DNA from: Serilophus lunatus
Taxonomy: Eukaryota > Chordata > Aves > Passeriformes > Eurylaimidae
Reading direction: 5' to 3'
NCBI GenBank assembly: GCA_013399895.1
Contig: VXBA01001255.1
Coordinates: 744,001-808,000, forward strand
Length of the DNA: 64,000 bases
Part shown: in pieces, positions 1-13,448 of the stretch
How the letters are laid out: the number at the start of each line of letters is the position of its first letter
Numbering within the stretch: the first letter of the stretch is position 1
Notes under the pieces: model-generated
Seen by the model: the letters and a program-made list of their open reading frames with translations, nothing else
Database searches by the model: none
What the model was told of the DNA's origin: nothing
Position numbers and translations under genes: made by a program

Positions 1-210
1 TGGGTCAGCTGGCCCACTTGTGTCCCCTCCCAGAATCCCGCCGTCAGTTGGGGAAGGGACACTACAGTCCCAGTACTGTGCTCAGCAGTAGCCAAAACAC
101 TGGCGTATTATCAGCACCACGACAGCCACCAATGCACAGCACAGCACTGTGAGAGCTGCTGTATGGGAAATGGGCTCCATCTCAGACAGACCCAATACAG
201 ATGGGCAGAT
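1..210. mobile_element. Avian ERV/LTR-type repeat fragment, truncated by window edge
   Basis: The text from about 65 to 205 (pattern: CTCAGCAGTAGCCAAAACAC, then a TTATCAGCACC-like block, then ACAGCACTGTGAGAGCTGCT, then a CAGACCCAATACA-like end) resembles a dispersed sequence common in bird genomes that belongs to endogenous-retrovirus LTR or adjoining internal sequence. I recognise it from general knowledge of the family, not from a search. The left end is cut by the window, so neither the paired LTR nor a target-site duplication can be tested. No retroviral coding frame is visible. The right boundary near 205-210 is approximate, and orientation is not assigned. Confidence 0.6.
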
Positions 211-3085
211 GATTAATCAATGCAAGTGGAGAGACGCTATGGGAGCAACAGAGCCCTGCCTGCAGTGAGGGGCTGGTCTCTGGCTCGGTTTCTGCCTTAT
301 GTCAGCTGGCTACAGCTAAGGTCAAAGTACTGTTCACACAGACAGGAAGACAAATATTGTCAAAAGCCATATCCAAAAGATACCTTCCGAAAAAGAAGTT
401 GAAGGATAAGAAGCTTTGCCTAGAGATAGCTTTCAGCCTCTGTCCTGCAGTCCTCTCCGGAGCCTAAATAGGTGGCTGGACAGGCGAAGGGAAGAGGAGA
501 AAAGGGCAGGCTATACCTCAAGGCCACAGCTCAGCTTGACCTCATGCTCTTAAATTTACAGGAATTCCCTGTACCAGCTCTACTACTGCTTCTCTGTGCC
601 AAAATAGACAGCAGTAAGTATCACTATTAACATGTCCCAGGCAGGAAGTCAAGAAAATTACATGCAGGGTGTCAGCACAGGTGAGAAGAGAAGCCAGTGC
701 TCATCAAGTTTAAACTTAGCACTGACCCATGTCCACATGCTACAGCAGGCCTAGCAAGTCCTCTCACCAGAGTCTTGTTCCTGTCACTTGTAACTAAACA
801 GCACCTTGGAGGCTGGAATCTCATTGGTGTCTGAAGGCTGCGAAGCTTTGTGGTGAAGAAGAAAGAAGTGATGAATGCGCAATAGACCCTTCAGCTGTGC
901 TGTTTGTGTCTGTTATTGGGGAGGACAAAATGGAAATTCAAGGCAAGATGATATAGCATAATTTTTTATCCTTTTCCACACTTCTATGTGGAAAACTCTC
1001 AGACTACAGCTCTCAATATAATGAAGCTCTTCCCATAAAATTATGTAATTCCTAGGTTCTCATATGTAATTTTACATATGTGTTTAAATCACAAGGAAGA
1101 ATTGTTAATTTGTTTCTTAAAGAATGTGTACATATGCATTATATATAAGAAGTGTCAGTAAAACCCAGCTGTTTATGAATCATGATGGTTTCTCCAGGGA
1201 TAACCTATAACCATGCATAGTACATGTAAGAGGGCAACACTGTTATAGAACTCTAAGATAAACAAGTAATAAACTACACCAGAGTTAGCTCTGCTATCCC
1301 TGTCCAAGGTTAATCTTGGGGACCTGCATTTGTATTAGCTACCACAAGCAGTGGAGATATGGTTCTTGCTTTAGAGAGTTATGATTTCAACTGTCTAGGA
1401 TGGCAATCATCTTATGCTAAAGATTTACCTCTAAAGAGAAGTGATAGATTCTTTATTCCCATTAAAAAATGCTAATTTTTATATGCTAACCACATCACCG
1501 AAAAATGCTGCCTATAACTTCAGAATGGAAAAAGCTTCAAAAAAACTGAAATAAAATGTGAAAAGCAGTCTATTTGTGGCATTTAAAGCAAAATGAGTTA
1601 CTGTTCATTACATTTGGGGTTTATTTATATATTCATTTATGCATACAAAAGTGTAAATAGTCTGAATGAAAAGTATGACCTATATCAAGTGGAGAGTTTC
1701 CTACCTCTAGATTTTTCTAACATGATTGAAGTGGCAAGACCTTTTATATGCTTTGGCTTGTAAAACTGAAGCTTTAAAATCACTCTAAAGTAATTAAGAA
1801 CCCCCTAATAATCCATCATAATCACCAGAAATTTGACCTGAAATGTATGCCTGCTACAAGGGTGCAGAGTTTTTCTCTCTTTTAGTTAAGACTTCAGGAC
1901 AGATAATCTTTTATGTTATTTATTTTCCATATATCTCTGTTAGTTTTTCTACCAGCCCAGTGTCTGGAGAAGTAAGGAAAACAAACATATTCTTTCATAT
2001 AGTTAACCAACTGTATGTACTACAGAGAACTGCAATTGTCCAGAGGACAATGTTGCACGGCATTTATTTTAAAATAAGAAGTTCACCTCTTCTTTTGCAA
2101 GCTGAAAAAATGTCACTCAATCCTGCAGAAATGAACTCTTTCATCCACAGCATGAATATCAGAAAAAGGCATTTCATCACAATATTGAGCTGAAAGCTTT
2201 GCTTGGGTCATCATGTCTTTGGTGATTATTATATTTGCTTAGAGAAGCAACCCTTTGCCAAGATTCAGGTTTTAGTCTAGCAGCTAGGAGATATTTTAAG
2301 ACAGGTAAGAGAAGCCAGTTTAAAGAAACAGGAGGGCAGTGCTCTCTTCAAGCAACATTCATAAAAACTGAGAGCATCCCAGATAGGAGGGTTGTTTCAG
2401 GATGCTTTGCAGACACAGAGACACAGCTGCAGCTATTATCCTGTCCCCAAGTGACTAGAACAGAAAAGTGCCATTTTCTGTTTGTGGCATCACTTTCTGA
2501 GAACAGCAGTGCTGCAGCATCACAGATCATAAAGCACTTTGCAAATACTAAATCACAAAACATTCAAGTGAAGATAATGTTTTATCCTAGCTTTCTTGGA
2601 GCACAAATTAGGGAGCCAACGAGCCCATGTCTAATGTAACTGTGCACTAAAGCTCATTAAAGCAATTCACAGACGTATTAGACTTGTTGCTCAGAATGAC
2701 AGGATCCCAGCAGAAGAACCAGGAAAGATGTTTTTTAGCCATTAACAAAAACAGACCAATGACTGGCATTGAATTGCTCTGAGGCCAAGCAGTAGCAACA
2801 TTCATCTATGACTGTGGCAGGATGCTGGGCTGGACCATTGTAATTCTGCCTACAGAGGTTCAGGAGCATTCAAGAATACACAGGTGGTGATGCAGTGTAA
2901 GTAGTCAGTCCTCAAAATGTCTGAAATCAAAATGACTTCTCTGGGACTTGAACAGAAATGTGAACTTCCAGACAGAGAAAACAGAGTTATGAGGATAGGG
3001 TTATACCTAGGAGGAGTACACTACTGTGATGGGAGCTATCTTGAAACAAGAAAAAGGATGAGATAAGGTTGTCCTAGGAAAGCAC
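211..3085. other. Unique AT-rich DNA, no gene recognised
   Basis: Open frames at 220-402, 1843-2193 and 2235-2639 are short and show no domain, signal-peptide or composition cue. The segment near 2515-2560 (AAAGCACTTTGCAAATACTA) faintly recalls the 'gcgctttacaaa' motif of ancient amniote repeats but is too short to call. Confidence 0.6.
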
Positions 3086-3089
3086 TGTC

Positions 3090-3172
3090 AAATCCTGGCT
3101 GAGCCAGGAACAGGATGCAAGTCTTCTGAGTTAAAATCCAGTGCTTTAGTCCCTAGACACACTTCTAGGCCA
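3090..3172 (-). repeat. MIR/CORE-SINE-like trace
   Basis: The order of blocks (GCTGAGCCAGGAACAGGATG, then GTCTTCTGAGTTAAAATCCA, then GTGCTTTAGTCCCTAGACAC) follows the reverse complement of a MIR-type tRNA-derived SINE head: 'gggattcgaacccaggtc', then 'ctgactccaaagcc', then 'gtgctctttccactacac'. Divergence is high, as expected for a SINE active before birds arose. A different tRNA-derived SINE is also possible. Confidence 0.4.
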
Positions 3173-6100
3173 GAAAGAAGGCTATGTCTAGATCAGATGG
3201 CTAAATCTAAATTATATCTACCTGTAAGCTCATTTAAATAAAGAAATCTCAGTATTTACAGACTGATTTCCTAAACACAAGGGTAACATGCAGGGCAAAA
3301 GTGTAGGACAATATGTGGGGCACCCTATGAATAGGATAATTTCCTGACTATTTGGCTTTGTCTGAAAGGTGACTTATGAATTCAAACTACTGTTACAACC
3401 ACATGGTCAGTATTTAATGCCTGTTAAACTGTACATTATGCAAAATCTATCATATTTTAGAACCTTAGAGGAAACTCAGGAAGTCTGTGGTATTATGATG
3501 AGTATCTGGTCTGCTAAGGAGCTCTGCATATCATATCTCCTTTTGGTTCAGTTTCTTCCTTTGAAAAGAAAAGGCATTTTTTTACTGATCTCTTTTATAA
3601 AGACCTCAAGAACTGAAAATTATTAATACATAAAAATACCCCTATCTTTGGCAAAAAAATAGAAGTCAGAAGAGTTGAGCCTCTAGGTATTGTTCCAACT
3701 AGCAATTTGCATCTCATTATCTTCTAGAATATTAACTTTTATCACATCTCATATTCTCCTTACACTGTTTCCTTTCATACTTAGGTTGACTGTAATACAA
3801 AATCACAGGAAAAATCTCTCTTGTTCCGTTCAAGTTAATTGTGCAGTAGGTGAGGGATTTTGTTAAATTGATACTTCACCCCCATCCTCTTTGGACCTGA
3901 AGAAGATGGAAGAAAGAAAGATGAGGTTTTATCCTAATATTTTCCTTTGAAAGTGAGAAGATATATATAATTATTTGCTTTTGTATGTGTGATTCTGCTA
4001 AGGCAAACAATAAATTGTTGGGCTGCTGGTGTTTGAGTGATAGAGGCTTTATATCAGAATGTGTTGATTCTCATTCCAATGAAACATGATAGTATGCTTC
4101 AAGGAAAATGACACGGGTTCTCATTCTGACCTCCTCTGGTCGTTGTATAGAGGCACAGCTCCCCATGGCACATGGATTGTGTCTCTATTTCTGCACAGGC
4201 ATTGCCTCCATCACATATGGATCATGCTGTTCACTGCAGCAGCAAGACAGGCCCCGGACCCCTTCCCCAAAAGAAGCCTTTTAAGCCCATGGCCTGCTAC
4301 AAAAAATGTTAATGTTCTTTTCAAATAGATTAGCATTGTGCCTTTGCAGGGAACTCTGCCAGATCTGATGTACTGCTTATGTATGTGCTTGGCTGAATCC
4401 AACAAGAAGCTAAACCCACAACTCAAGATGGTGAGGGTGGACTCAAAGGAGCAAACTTTAGGCTCACTGACAACTTGCTCTTTGTAAAAGGAAAACACTG
4501 TCAAAATCCCACTTCCCTAATTTTAAGGCCAAGATTCACCTGATGGAAATCAGAATATCTCATCTGATTCAGAATAATCTCAGCAGATTAGTAGATTGTC
4601 CTTATGGTTCTTTGAAAATCTATTATTAAAGAACAAGCCTTATCTCTTCTGTCTCTGTTTTTCCTGTTAATTCTTTTGTTTATCTTGATGCAGCAAGATG
4701 ATTTGCAATGCTGCAAGCATAACAATTAGCATGATAGCAATGTGTAAAAAGAGTTTTGATATCAATAATCTTCCAGACCACCTGAGATACGTTTCACCTT
4801 TTCATTTTTACAAAGGCATGCATACACATGTGCATACTCAGGAGTAGAAGACAGCTATTTGCTTACTAAAAAGTTTTTTCATGAAATGTTTTTTTCCCCC
4901 CGAGAAAACACATTTTATATGCTAAATAATAGTGCAGAAGCTAACTACTATCCCTCCTTTTTTCCCCTAGATTATCAGAGGCAAAGGCAGCATAAGTAGA
5001 AGAGAGAACTATAAGTTGCCTGTTTTCCCTGTTGCATTGTCTCTGAGTCCTTTAAAAAATTAATAGGTGGGGCTAAAGAGAGGTTTGATGTCTTTGTTTT
5101 TTCCCCCACAAAACATGCTCAGTCTCTGCACAAAAATTTACAGATGTAGTATGTCAGACCAGTGCAGCCCAGTCCTTTATTGCTGCAGATTAATTTGACA
5201 CCAAAAACTGTGTGCCTTGTAAATTACAGTCATGCTTTCAGGAGATACCGAAAAGTCTTCATGTGCATCAATGAACTAACCAGAGCCCTTCAGCAGCCTC
5301 TGATAGAAAGACAATCATTATCACCGTTGGGTGAACTGTGGCATTGACAAACCGAGTTGTCACTGTCACACCCAGACAATTGCAACCCCCACCACATGCT
5401 ACTTTATCCAACCTGTGCGTTACCCACTGCATCAATCAGCCCCATCTACCACACTTTCAGCTCCCCATTTGCAGACCCCTAAATGTTTTCTAGCAGAACC
5501 GTGTTTCCAGCAGAGCAGATTTAACCTTAATGACAGCCTCGGTTAGTTTTCTGTTGGTTCCATTAAAGATGCAAAACAAGCCCAGTGGCAACAGACAAAA
5601 TGAAGGATCCCTGTGCCGGCTAGGTGACACATACCCTCCTGTTCCAGAGTAGGATGCAGAAGAGAAAAAATTATTTGTCTTTGAAATGGACCACAGTAAT
5701 AAACTCCCCAAATCTCCTATGTTTAGCTGCAGTTTGCAGCAGTATCACTGCTGGGATAGCTCATTCCCTCTCTCCAGAGGGTACTGCTTTCTTGGCCTCT
5801 ATGATAAATGAGTGTGTACAAATTCTCAGCTTCTATTCAGAATGGTATTTTCAGATGTAAGGTTTCCTTTTAAAAGCTAGACAGTTCATTTTGTCATCTC
5901 TGCTTCAACTTCAACAGAAGCAGAAAACTCATTTCTCTCTTTGAAAAAATGTAATTTAAAACAAGAAAAAGAGGAAACCTCCTTACAAAAAGAGCCATTT
6001 GGTTAAACCTGAATGTTAAAATGAGATCCAAAGTTAATTCAGGAATGAGTATGATTTCTTTTTATTATTTTTTTTTTACTGCATCATTGATATGCAGATT

Positions 6101-6454
6101 GGAGGCACTTCTCTGCAAGCGTCTATGGGGAGAGGACCACTGAACTAAACTGCTGTGGATTTTCAGTTTGTACAAACTCTCTTGTTGACATCATAGCTTC
6201 TCACAAAGATCTCAAAATGGCATAAATCACAACAGCTACACTGAAGTTCATGGTGATATTGACAAATTGTGATGTATCTTAGTCTTTGACATTTTACTGG
6301 TAACAATAATGCCTTCAACATTTGGTGAGAGACAGCTGCAAGGGTAATTTCTCCAATGTCTTCAATAAGTATATATGTAGTTATTTTCTCCATTATTTGC
6401 ATAATTTAAATTTAATTGTCATTAATTTACCTACATCAAGTATTTAATTTCCTA
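3173..6454. other. Unique DNA, no gene recognised
   Basis: There are several overlapping short frames on both strands (4086-4328, 4211-4504 reverse, 5490-5711 reverse, 5624-5860). Opposite-strand frames overlapping at one place are typical of chance. No splice-bounded exon with protein-like composition was recognised. A T-rich run lies at about 6059-6077. Confidence 0.6.
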
Positions 6455-6520
6455 CATAGAAACATAGAATAGTTATTGTTGGAAGAGACCTTGAAGATTA
6501 GCTGGCTCTAATCCTCCTGT
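6455..6520 (-). mobile_element. CR1 LINE 3'-end fragment
   Basis: ACATAGAATAG, then TTGGAAGAGACCTTGAAGAT, then a CTCTAATCCTCC-like stretch match the reverse complement of an avian CR1 3' end ('catagaatggttngggttggaagggacctt...aagatcatct'). Only about 65 bp is recognisable, a severely 5'-truncated insertion, which is the usual state of CR1 copies. No coding sequence remains. Confidence 0.8.
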
Positions 6521-9500
6521 GATTATCATTTCTTTGAAATTAAGTTTTCCAGTTAAGCAAAGTTACAAATATTTACTTCAGATGACCATTTATCTAATAT
6601 GGTCTTTTACGTAGCGTGAAAATGAGAAGTAGAAAAGAGTAATTAATTTTGCAAAATTCAAATCTCAACATTCATGATTCTACACAATTTTGTTGCTGCT
6701 GCAATATGGATATCTTTCTGCAGGCTTTCATATTTTGTATGCTTTCTGAGTTGAAACTCCTTTTTTACCTTCTTATTTTCCTGAATATTATGGGGTACAT
6801 GAACTCTTTGAATTGGCCTATTTGCCTCTTTTTCCTTGTTTTGTTTTGGTTTTTGTTGTTGTTTTTTTTTTTGTGGACAAAGCTAGGATCCTTTGTTTAT
6901 ATTTGTGTAAAATAGGCAACCACAAAATAACCTATTTGCTTTCTATGTTAGACAATCAACAAGGATGAGACAGAATAATACTGTTCAGAAAAATATTATC
7001 TATATATTTATGATAGTGATGGAATGTATTTTCAGATTAGCAGTATACTGGATAAAGACCTAGAAGACTTGAACATAAGCTCTGTTTTTCCAATTGGCTG
7101 TGTTGAGCCAGTCCATGTGATAATCACTCTATACCTTAAATTTCTTTCTTATACACTATCATCACATGAATTTAGACCAAAGCTGGTTGGTGTAGAAATT
7201 GCCTCCTATTAAAATTATGCCACTGCATACAGAGAGATTTTTCCTACACTGGAACCTTTTGTAATTTACTGAAAATTTGTATTAGGGTACTACCAAAACA
7301 TCTAGATATATTGGATAGGGACATGAAGAAAAGAGGCTTCCAAGTCTTATTTATCTATCGCATAGCGAAGTGCACCTGAGACATGATGAAAGACTTCCTC
7401 TAATACTGATCACAGCTCATCATGCTTTCTGTTTTCTTCCTGATTCCAAGTCCTGAATCACCACCATAGCTATTCCATACGACTGTCTAGAAGAGTCAAA
7501 TGCAGATAGGAGCACAATTTAAAATAATGAGCCAATCACAGTTCATTTTCTTGGTATTTACTGTAATAACGTTAATTTTGATGAAGATCTCCATTATTAA
7601 TGTGAATGTCACAAGTGTTTCTATAGCATTTTTACTTGAATTCCTTATTAATTAACTGGGCTGTTAGTCTAAAGTGTTACTGCAGGAATATAATAGAACA
7701 TAAGACATTGAGAGGAATAAAAACGACTTCTTAGTCAATGGAAAGGCATGAGATTAAAAAAAATAAATTACCTTCTCTCACTGATTTCTCAGACACGAAG
7801 AGGTTTCAGTGCCTTGGATAGAGTCAAAGTCCCGTAATGGATGCCATTTACCGTTCTGCAGTGTGATGACACATGGCTGGATTACCATTTGAACTCATCC
7901 CTTTTTACATGTAATGGACATAAATTGCATTTATGCTTGCTTTATAGCCCACTTACTGCCATCATGGAAAGAAGCCTTAGAATAAATGAGAGCAGACCCA
8001 CATTTCTTATCCAGTTTTCAAAACATGGACCAACTTGACTTTTTCTTATGGAGTTTGAAGCTTACTAGAATCTCCAAATAAAGGACAACAAATCCATCTG
8101 TGAAGAGCAGTATGTCAGGCTTCTGTAGTATGAGAGCTGTAAAGATAATGTTTCCTCTGACTTCTGTCCAGTGGCCCTAATCACCCTCTATACGAATTTT
8201 CCATATTGCAAGGGAGCACTCTAGAATTCACTAACTGAGCCAAATCTGTTACACTTTCCTTTTATGAGCCATCCCATGCCTGTTAACACAGATTATCCTA
8301 GATAATTTAGATTCCAGGGAAAAGCATACTTTACCTCCTCCATTTTATTTTTTTAAACCTGGGTTGAGTGGGATAGAGAAGGATTAAAAACAGAACTGTC
8401 AATATCAGTTATAATGTGTGTTCTTTCCTAGTACTCTGGTTAAGATACCCCTCTCTCTTAGACTCTGTTATCATACATTTTCATTGACATACTCTAAAAT
8501 TTCCCCCTCTTCCATCACTGCACTCCAGGAGAATCCCTTACCATCCACTCCTTCAGATCCCCTGTTCCCATGCTCTGGATTCTCTTTTGGATGCCCAGCT
8601 GTAGTGCTGCAGGCTGCATAGAACCAGTACCACTTTGTATGCTGCCATGGTATCACTGTAAGCTACTCAACTGGGCCCTCTGTTTGCTCCTCACTTTCAG
8701 AGCACCAGAAAAGCCTTTCTGGCACTGCACGAACTGCCCTTCCATGTCTCAAATCGCTGAGGAATTTTCCTTTACAGTCTGACTAACACACTCATATCTC
8801 CACTCATATGCCTCCATCTTCATTTTTTGCCTGTCTCCAAGCTTCAGTCTGCTTTTTTTTTTTTTTAATTTCTTCCTCTCTGTGTATAGCTGACTGTGGA
8901 AGCAAATAGACACCCAGGTATGCACCCACATGCCTAGATCTGGATGCCTGCCCTGGCATACTTACATTCACAAACACCTCATCGCAGCTGGCTCTGATGG
9001 CCAGCATAGATTGTGCCTCCTGTCCTATGTGCAACTCCTGTGTTTGAGAAACTTCCACTTAAAATATCATTTGAGTATCGATTTGGGTGGGCTGCTTAAC
9101 TATTCCTCACAGGCAGAAGGTGGTCCATGTGCCACCTTTGTTCAGAAATGTGTTCCATGAGACGCCTGTCTGGAAGGGTTTGGCTCATGCCTTCTCTTGA
9201 ATGATTGGAAGCTGAGTACGAGCACACATGCATGGTTTTAAGTGGTTTCAGTGTGGTTTCTTCTCAGGTTTAGGAAGTATCAGGTTTCTGCTGTGTTCAA
9301 ACAATGCCCCATTTTAATCAGAAAAATCCAAATGTGTTTAGTGTCTGTCAACACTGACTTCATCACAGTCCTGGTGAAAAAGAGTGATGAATAAGTCAGA
9401 GAAAGATATGAAGGCACGATAGGTTTTATTTAGCTCTCCTAACACATCAGTTGTGAGGAATTATAAAGAGCCCTCTTCTCAGTCTCAGCCTCTAAGATCA

Positions 9501-11130
9501 TATCTAGTCAGTCAAGCTTCTAAAATTCACAGTTCCTAAACATGTTACAGTATTATGATGATGTAACAGATGGCAGGGAGCAAGACACCAAAGGAATTTG
9601 ATTATGTCCTAAGGAAACTATTTCAAAATATGGCAAATGCACATCCAAATCTCATTTCACATACTCATCCAGGCCTAACAGCAAAATACTCTGCAACAGC
9701 TCAGGAGGAACGTTAGTAAAGCTCAGAAAAACTAAATGTTAGAAACTTCTTTGCCCACCTCTGATAGAAGCTACCACCATTATGTGTAAAATAAAAAGAA
9801 CTTTATGATACAACTGGATTTCTTAAAGAGAGAAGCAGGAACTGCCAAGTACATTAATTATTAGGGGAAAAGATGCAGTGATTATTTTTAACTTCAGTGA
9901 GAGATAGACAGTATCAACTGAGCTGTTATGTCACTGCCGAGACAGGACTTTATTTTAAAGGAAACGACCTTTCTAGTCACTGTGGTCTGCCCTCATCACT
10001 TTTTATGATCCTTACAGAGCCTCACATTCCAACTGAGAACATGGCTTCATTTGTGTATTTTCTGCAGAAGCAGAAGAGCTACATCAATTTACAACAGCAA
10101 AAAATCTGCCACTTTTGCCGGGTTGTATCTCACAATGACACATAGCAGGCTTTTCAGAATTGCCAGCTCACCGTTTTGTTATAAACCTTCCTTTCATGAC
10201 TGTCTACTGCATAGAATTTAATTGTTTGAATTCTTTTATTTTATAAGACAGTCCCTTTTATCAAATTATTCGCCTTAATAGCATTGATACAGGGGAAAGT
10301 TTGATTGCTGCTTCAAATGAGGACTCTTGGGCTGATTGGAAACTTTTTTTGAGTCAAAGACAAGAGCAATTAGGTAAAAGGTTTCAAGGATGTCAGTACA
10401 TTTAGTTCTGGCATGAGAAATCTGGGAGTATCCAGAGACAGCAACTAGCTACTCCAATGGCAGCCCACTGCCTCAATGTCTGACAGTTCCAAAGGCACTA
10501 ATGTATTGTTGCAGGAAGTAAACAAGGTCTCCATGGAGAAATTCCCAAATAGAGTCAATCCCTTAATGGAGGAGCTGAGAATTGCTACCTGGAATAAGAA
10601 ATACATTTATTACATTCCTGTCATTCAGGTTTTTTATTTTGCTGCCACAGTATCATCTACCAGAAAATGCCCTTTCTATCAACATATTACTGCAAAGACA
10701 TTGTGTAAAGTGCTGGGGAACAGACTGAACATAGCTGAGAGCTTGTTAATGATAGATTTAACCAATTAATTAGCATGCAAGTAGTCTCAGAAATCCAGAA
10801 CAGATGTATTTTGGGCTCCAGTTACTCTTGCTCATAATGTATGTCTTCTTTACTTTTGCTTTGTGGGGGTCTCTGATTCATGGCTGCTCTATACAATGTT
10901 AGCATATACACTAATTAAAAAGGATTTATCAGGTTGAGCTCATGATGACTGAAGGATCCTTTCTCCCTTGGCAAGGTTTGAATATTTGAATAGCTCATTA
11001 ATGTTTCGGCTTTTTCCCTTTATAAGAGGACACTGAGAAATGAAAGAAGGGATTTGCTGTGCAGCTTTAGATGAAAGGTTGCTTCATTTATTTTTGAGGC
11101 TGTCTAAAGGGGTTAAGTCCTGCTCTGATT
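6521..11130. other. Unique DNA, no gene recognised
   Basis: This is AT-rich with T-rich runs at 6861-6872 and about 8855-8867. The denser stretch 8418-9160 carries overlapping frames on both strands (8418-8621, 8471-8656 reverse, 8804-9058 reverse, 8930-9160). None resembles a known family. The stretch around 10270-10420 looks less degraded than its surroundings and could be a conserved non-coding element, but conservation cannot be judged from one genome. Confidence 0.55.
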
Positions 11131-11173
11131 TACACCAAGGGGAACTTCTAACCCCGCAGCAAAATAATTTCTC

Positions 11174-11187
11174 ATTTGCATTGACAG
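11174..11187 (+). promoter_or_regulatory. POU octamer abutting a TALE (MEIS-type) site
   Basis: ATTTGCAT (11174-11181) is a perfect POU octamer, followed at once by TGACAG (11182-11187), the MEIS/PREP/TGIF core. Both motifs are read directly from the sequence. Binding or enhancer activity is inference, since short motifs of this kind also arise by chance in AT-rich DNA. Confidence 0.3.
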
Positions 11188-13380
11188 GCACCATTTATTT
11201 GTAGAGGTTTTTTATATAAACAAGAGAATTTATATGAGATTTTTGCCTTTAGAAGGTGTAAAATTGACAGAGCTCTTCAGAATCTGTGTGAATCAGGCAT
11301 TACATTAGTTGACTTGGTTGTTATATGTCAGACCATCATAGCCTTTAAACTACAGGAAGATACCCTTATTCATGACACCTGGGGATTTGACCCTTGAGTT
11401 AAAAAAAAATGTCCAGAACTTAATTCCACTCTTATTCTGCCACTATTAACACTTCCCCAGCTCCCAGATTGACATTGCCACAGGTGAGATTCCTGCATCT
11501 TCAGAACTGAAGTTCCCATATAATAATTACAAATTTCAAAGTAATTTAATATATCCAAAAATACACACACATATTTTTAAAATACCTCCTACCAGTGCTA
11601 ATCTTGGGTGCTTGGCTGGATTATTTTCTCACGAAAATTATATCCCTGAGAGCTTTTAGTACCCACTATGTCTTCCTTCTTTATTCTTTCCAAAGTACTT
11701 GAAACATCCTGCTGAGTCAATTACATACAGTATCTCTTAAAAATATCCTCCTCCTGGCACATCATTGTTTTCCTTTATGGTTATTTCAAAAGGTTAAATT
11801 AAACAGGAGGGTAGAGATAAATCCACATTATGAATCATAAAAAGTTATCACATGCTTCTGAGAATGTCCAGAATTTTGACAGGGAGGATTTAGTGAAGCA
11901 GTGCCCTGGGGAAGTCAGTGCCAGAGAAACTCAAGATTTTTGAAGTTTGAGGAAAGCAGAGTGCATGAACTTTGTTGTTTACAGGTTCATTTTTTCCTGC
12001 ATTGGGAGTCTGGTGCCAAACACATTCTTGCTTACTGACTCCAACAGTTCCATTTGCCTGCCGATCTTTGTGTCACAACAAATGAACTGGTTGCCAAAGA
12101 AAGTGGAACAAGGCCCAGTGTTTGGGCATCATCGGGAAGAGATTAGTTTGACACCAGTAATGGTGACAGGACTTGATTTAGGGGCTGACCCTTCTTTCAG
12201 AAAGGTGATCCTTAGAAAACCTTCCAGCTCCATGATTATCTGAAATTCTGCAACAAACTAGAGTCATACCAGTTGAGAGAGAGATAGTGCTGCTCCATGA
12301 GAATAGCAACAGCTGCCATCTGAATGCTACCATTAAATTACATAACATTTCCTGATGACACACTGCTTTTGAATGAGAACTTAGCAGGCCTTCTCTTGAC
12401 CATGCAGGGCTGTAATGAAGACTGGATTCTTCAGGGCATCAGTGCTAAAAATTCGAAACTAACTCCTTCCTGAAAATACAGAACAGTGTAATTGTATGGT
12501 TCAATTTGTCTCTTCCTTTTAACATACATATTAAATGATGTGTCCTCTGACCTCAACCTACTGACATTACCTTGCCATATAAATTTAACCAGATGCAGGG
12601 CATAAATAGAGCCAAGGATAAATCAACATAGCCATCAGTAGCCCTACATTAAAATGTACTGGCACAACTTAGGGACTATTCCCTTTCACCTCTTACTTTG
12701 AGCTTTATCTTCACTGCGAGCTATGAAATAACAGCCACATCCCTCACAATAGAAGTAGCTGCATCTCAAAAATGAGTGAAATATTCTTCATATAGCCTTT
12801 GAGTAAGTACATAAAGCACCTTATGAGCCTTCAAAATGTAAAAGTTAATATAAAAGAAAATAAAGGGGAAAACTGACATTTTTCTTCTATAAAAGCAATA
12901 TCCATTCCTGCTTAATATTTTCTAGAAGATACAGAAAGATAAAATCTGCATACCCCCATTTTATGGCTATATTCTTTTCTACAGAATTTCACCTGCATTT
13001 TTCTCACCCTCCTCATTTTCTCCTCTTCTCCCCAGTAAGTCATAAAAAGCAATAGGGCTTGTAAACCTCTTGTAGTACAGGACTCCCTGAAATTCTGATA
13101 AAAAAAGGCCAGGAAGAAGAGGTTTGTTCTCAGAAGTGATGAGAAATGAAAGGAAAAACCTCAACTTTTTATACTGCAAGAAAAAGAACAGAGTGCTGAA
13201 TCTTAGAACAGGCAGCAGCAATGAATGTCAAACATAGCAGGCAATGAACTATATTGTATATCTCCAAGAGTACGAGGAGTAGCCAGTGAGTTACACAGGT
13301 CATCTTCATCGCTTCATTCCTTCACTGTCCTATTTTCAGCTTTCCTATTGCACATTCCACTTTGAAACCAATGAAGTCTG

Positions 13381-13448
13381 TGGGGGAAAAAAAAAAAAAA
13401 AAACACCACACAAAAACCCCCCCCCAAAAAAAACAATCCCCAAAAAAG
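13381..13448 (+). repeat. A/C-rich low-complexity tract
   Basis: A long A run (about 13387-13403) passes into ACACCACAC, an A5C9A8-like pattern and CCCCAAAAAA. This is low-complexity sequence with homopolymers long enough to be error-prone in sequencing. The short frames across it are chance. Confidence 0.9.
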
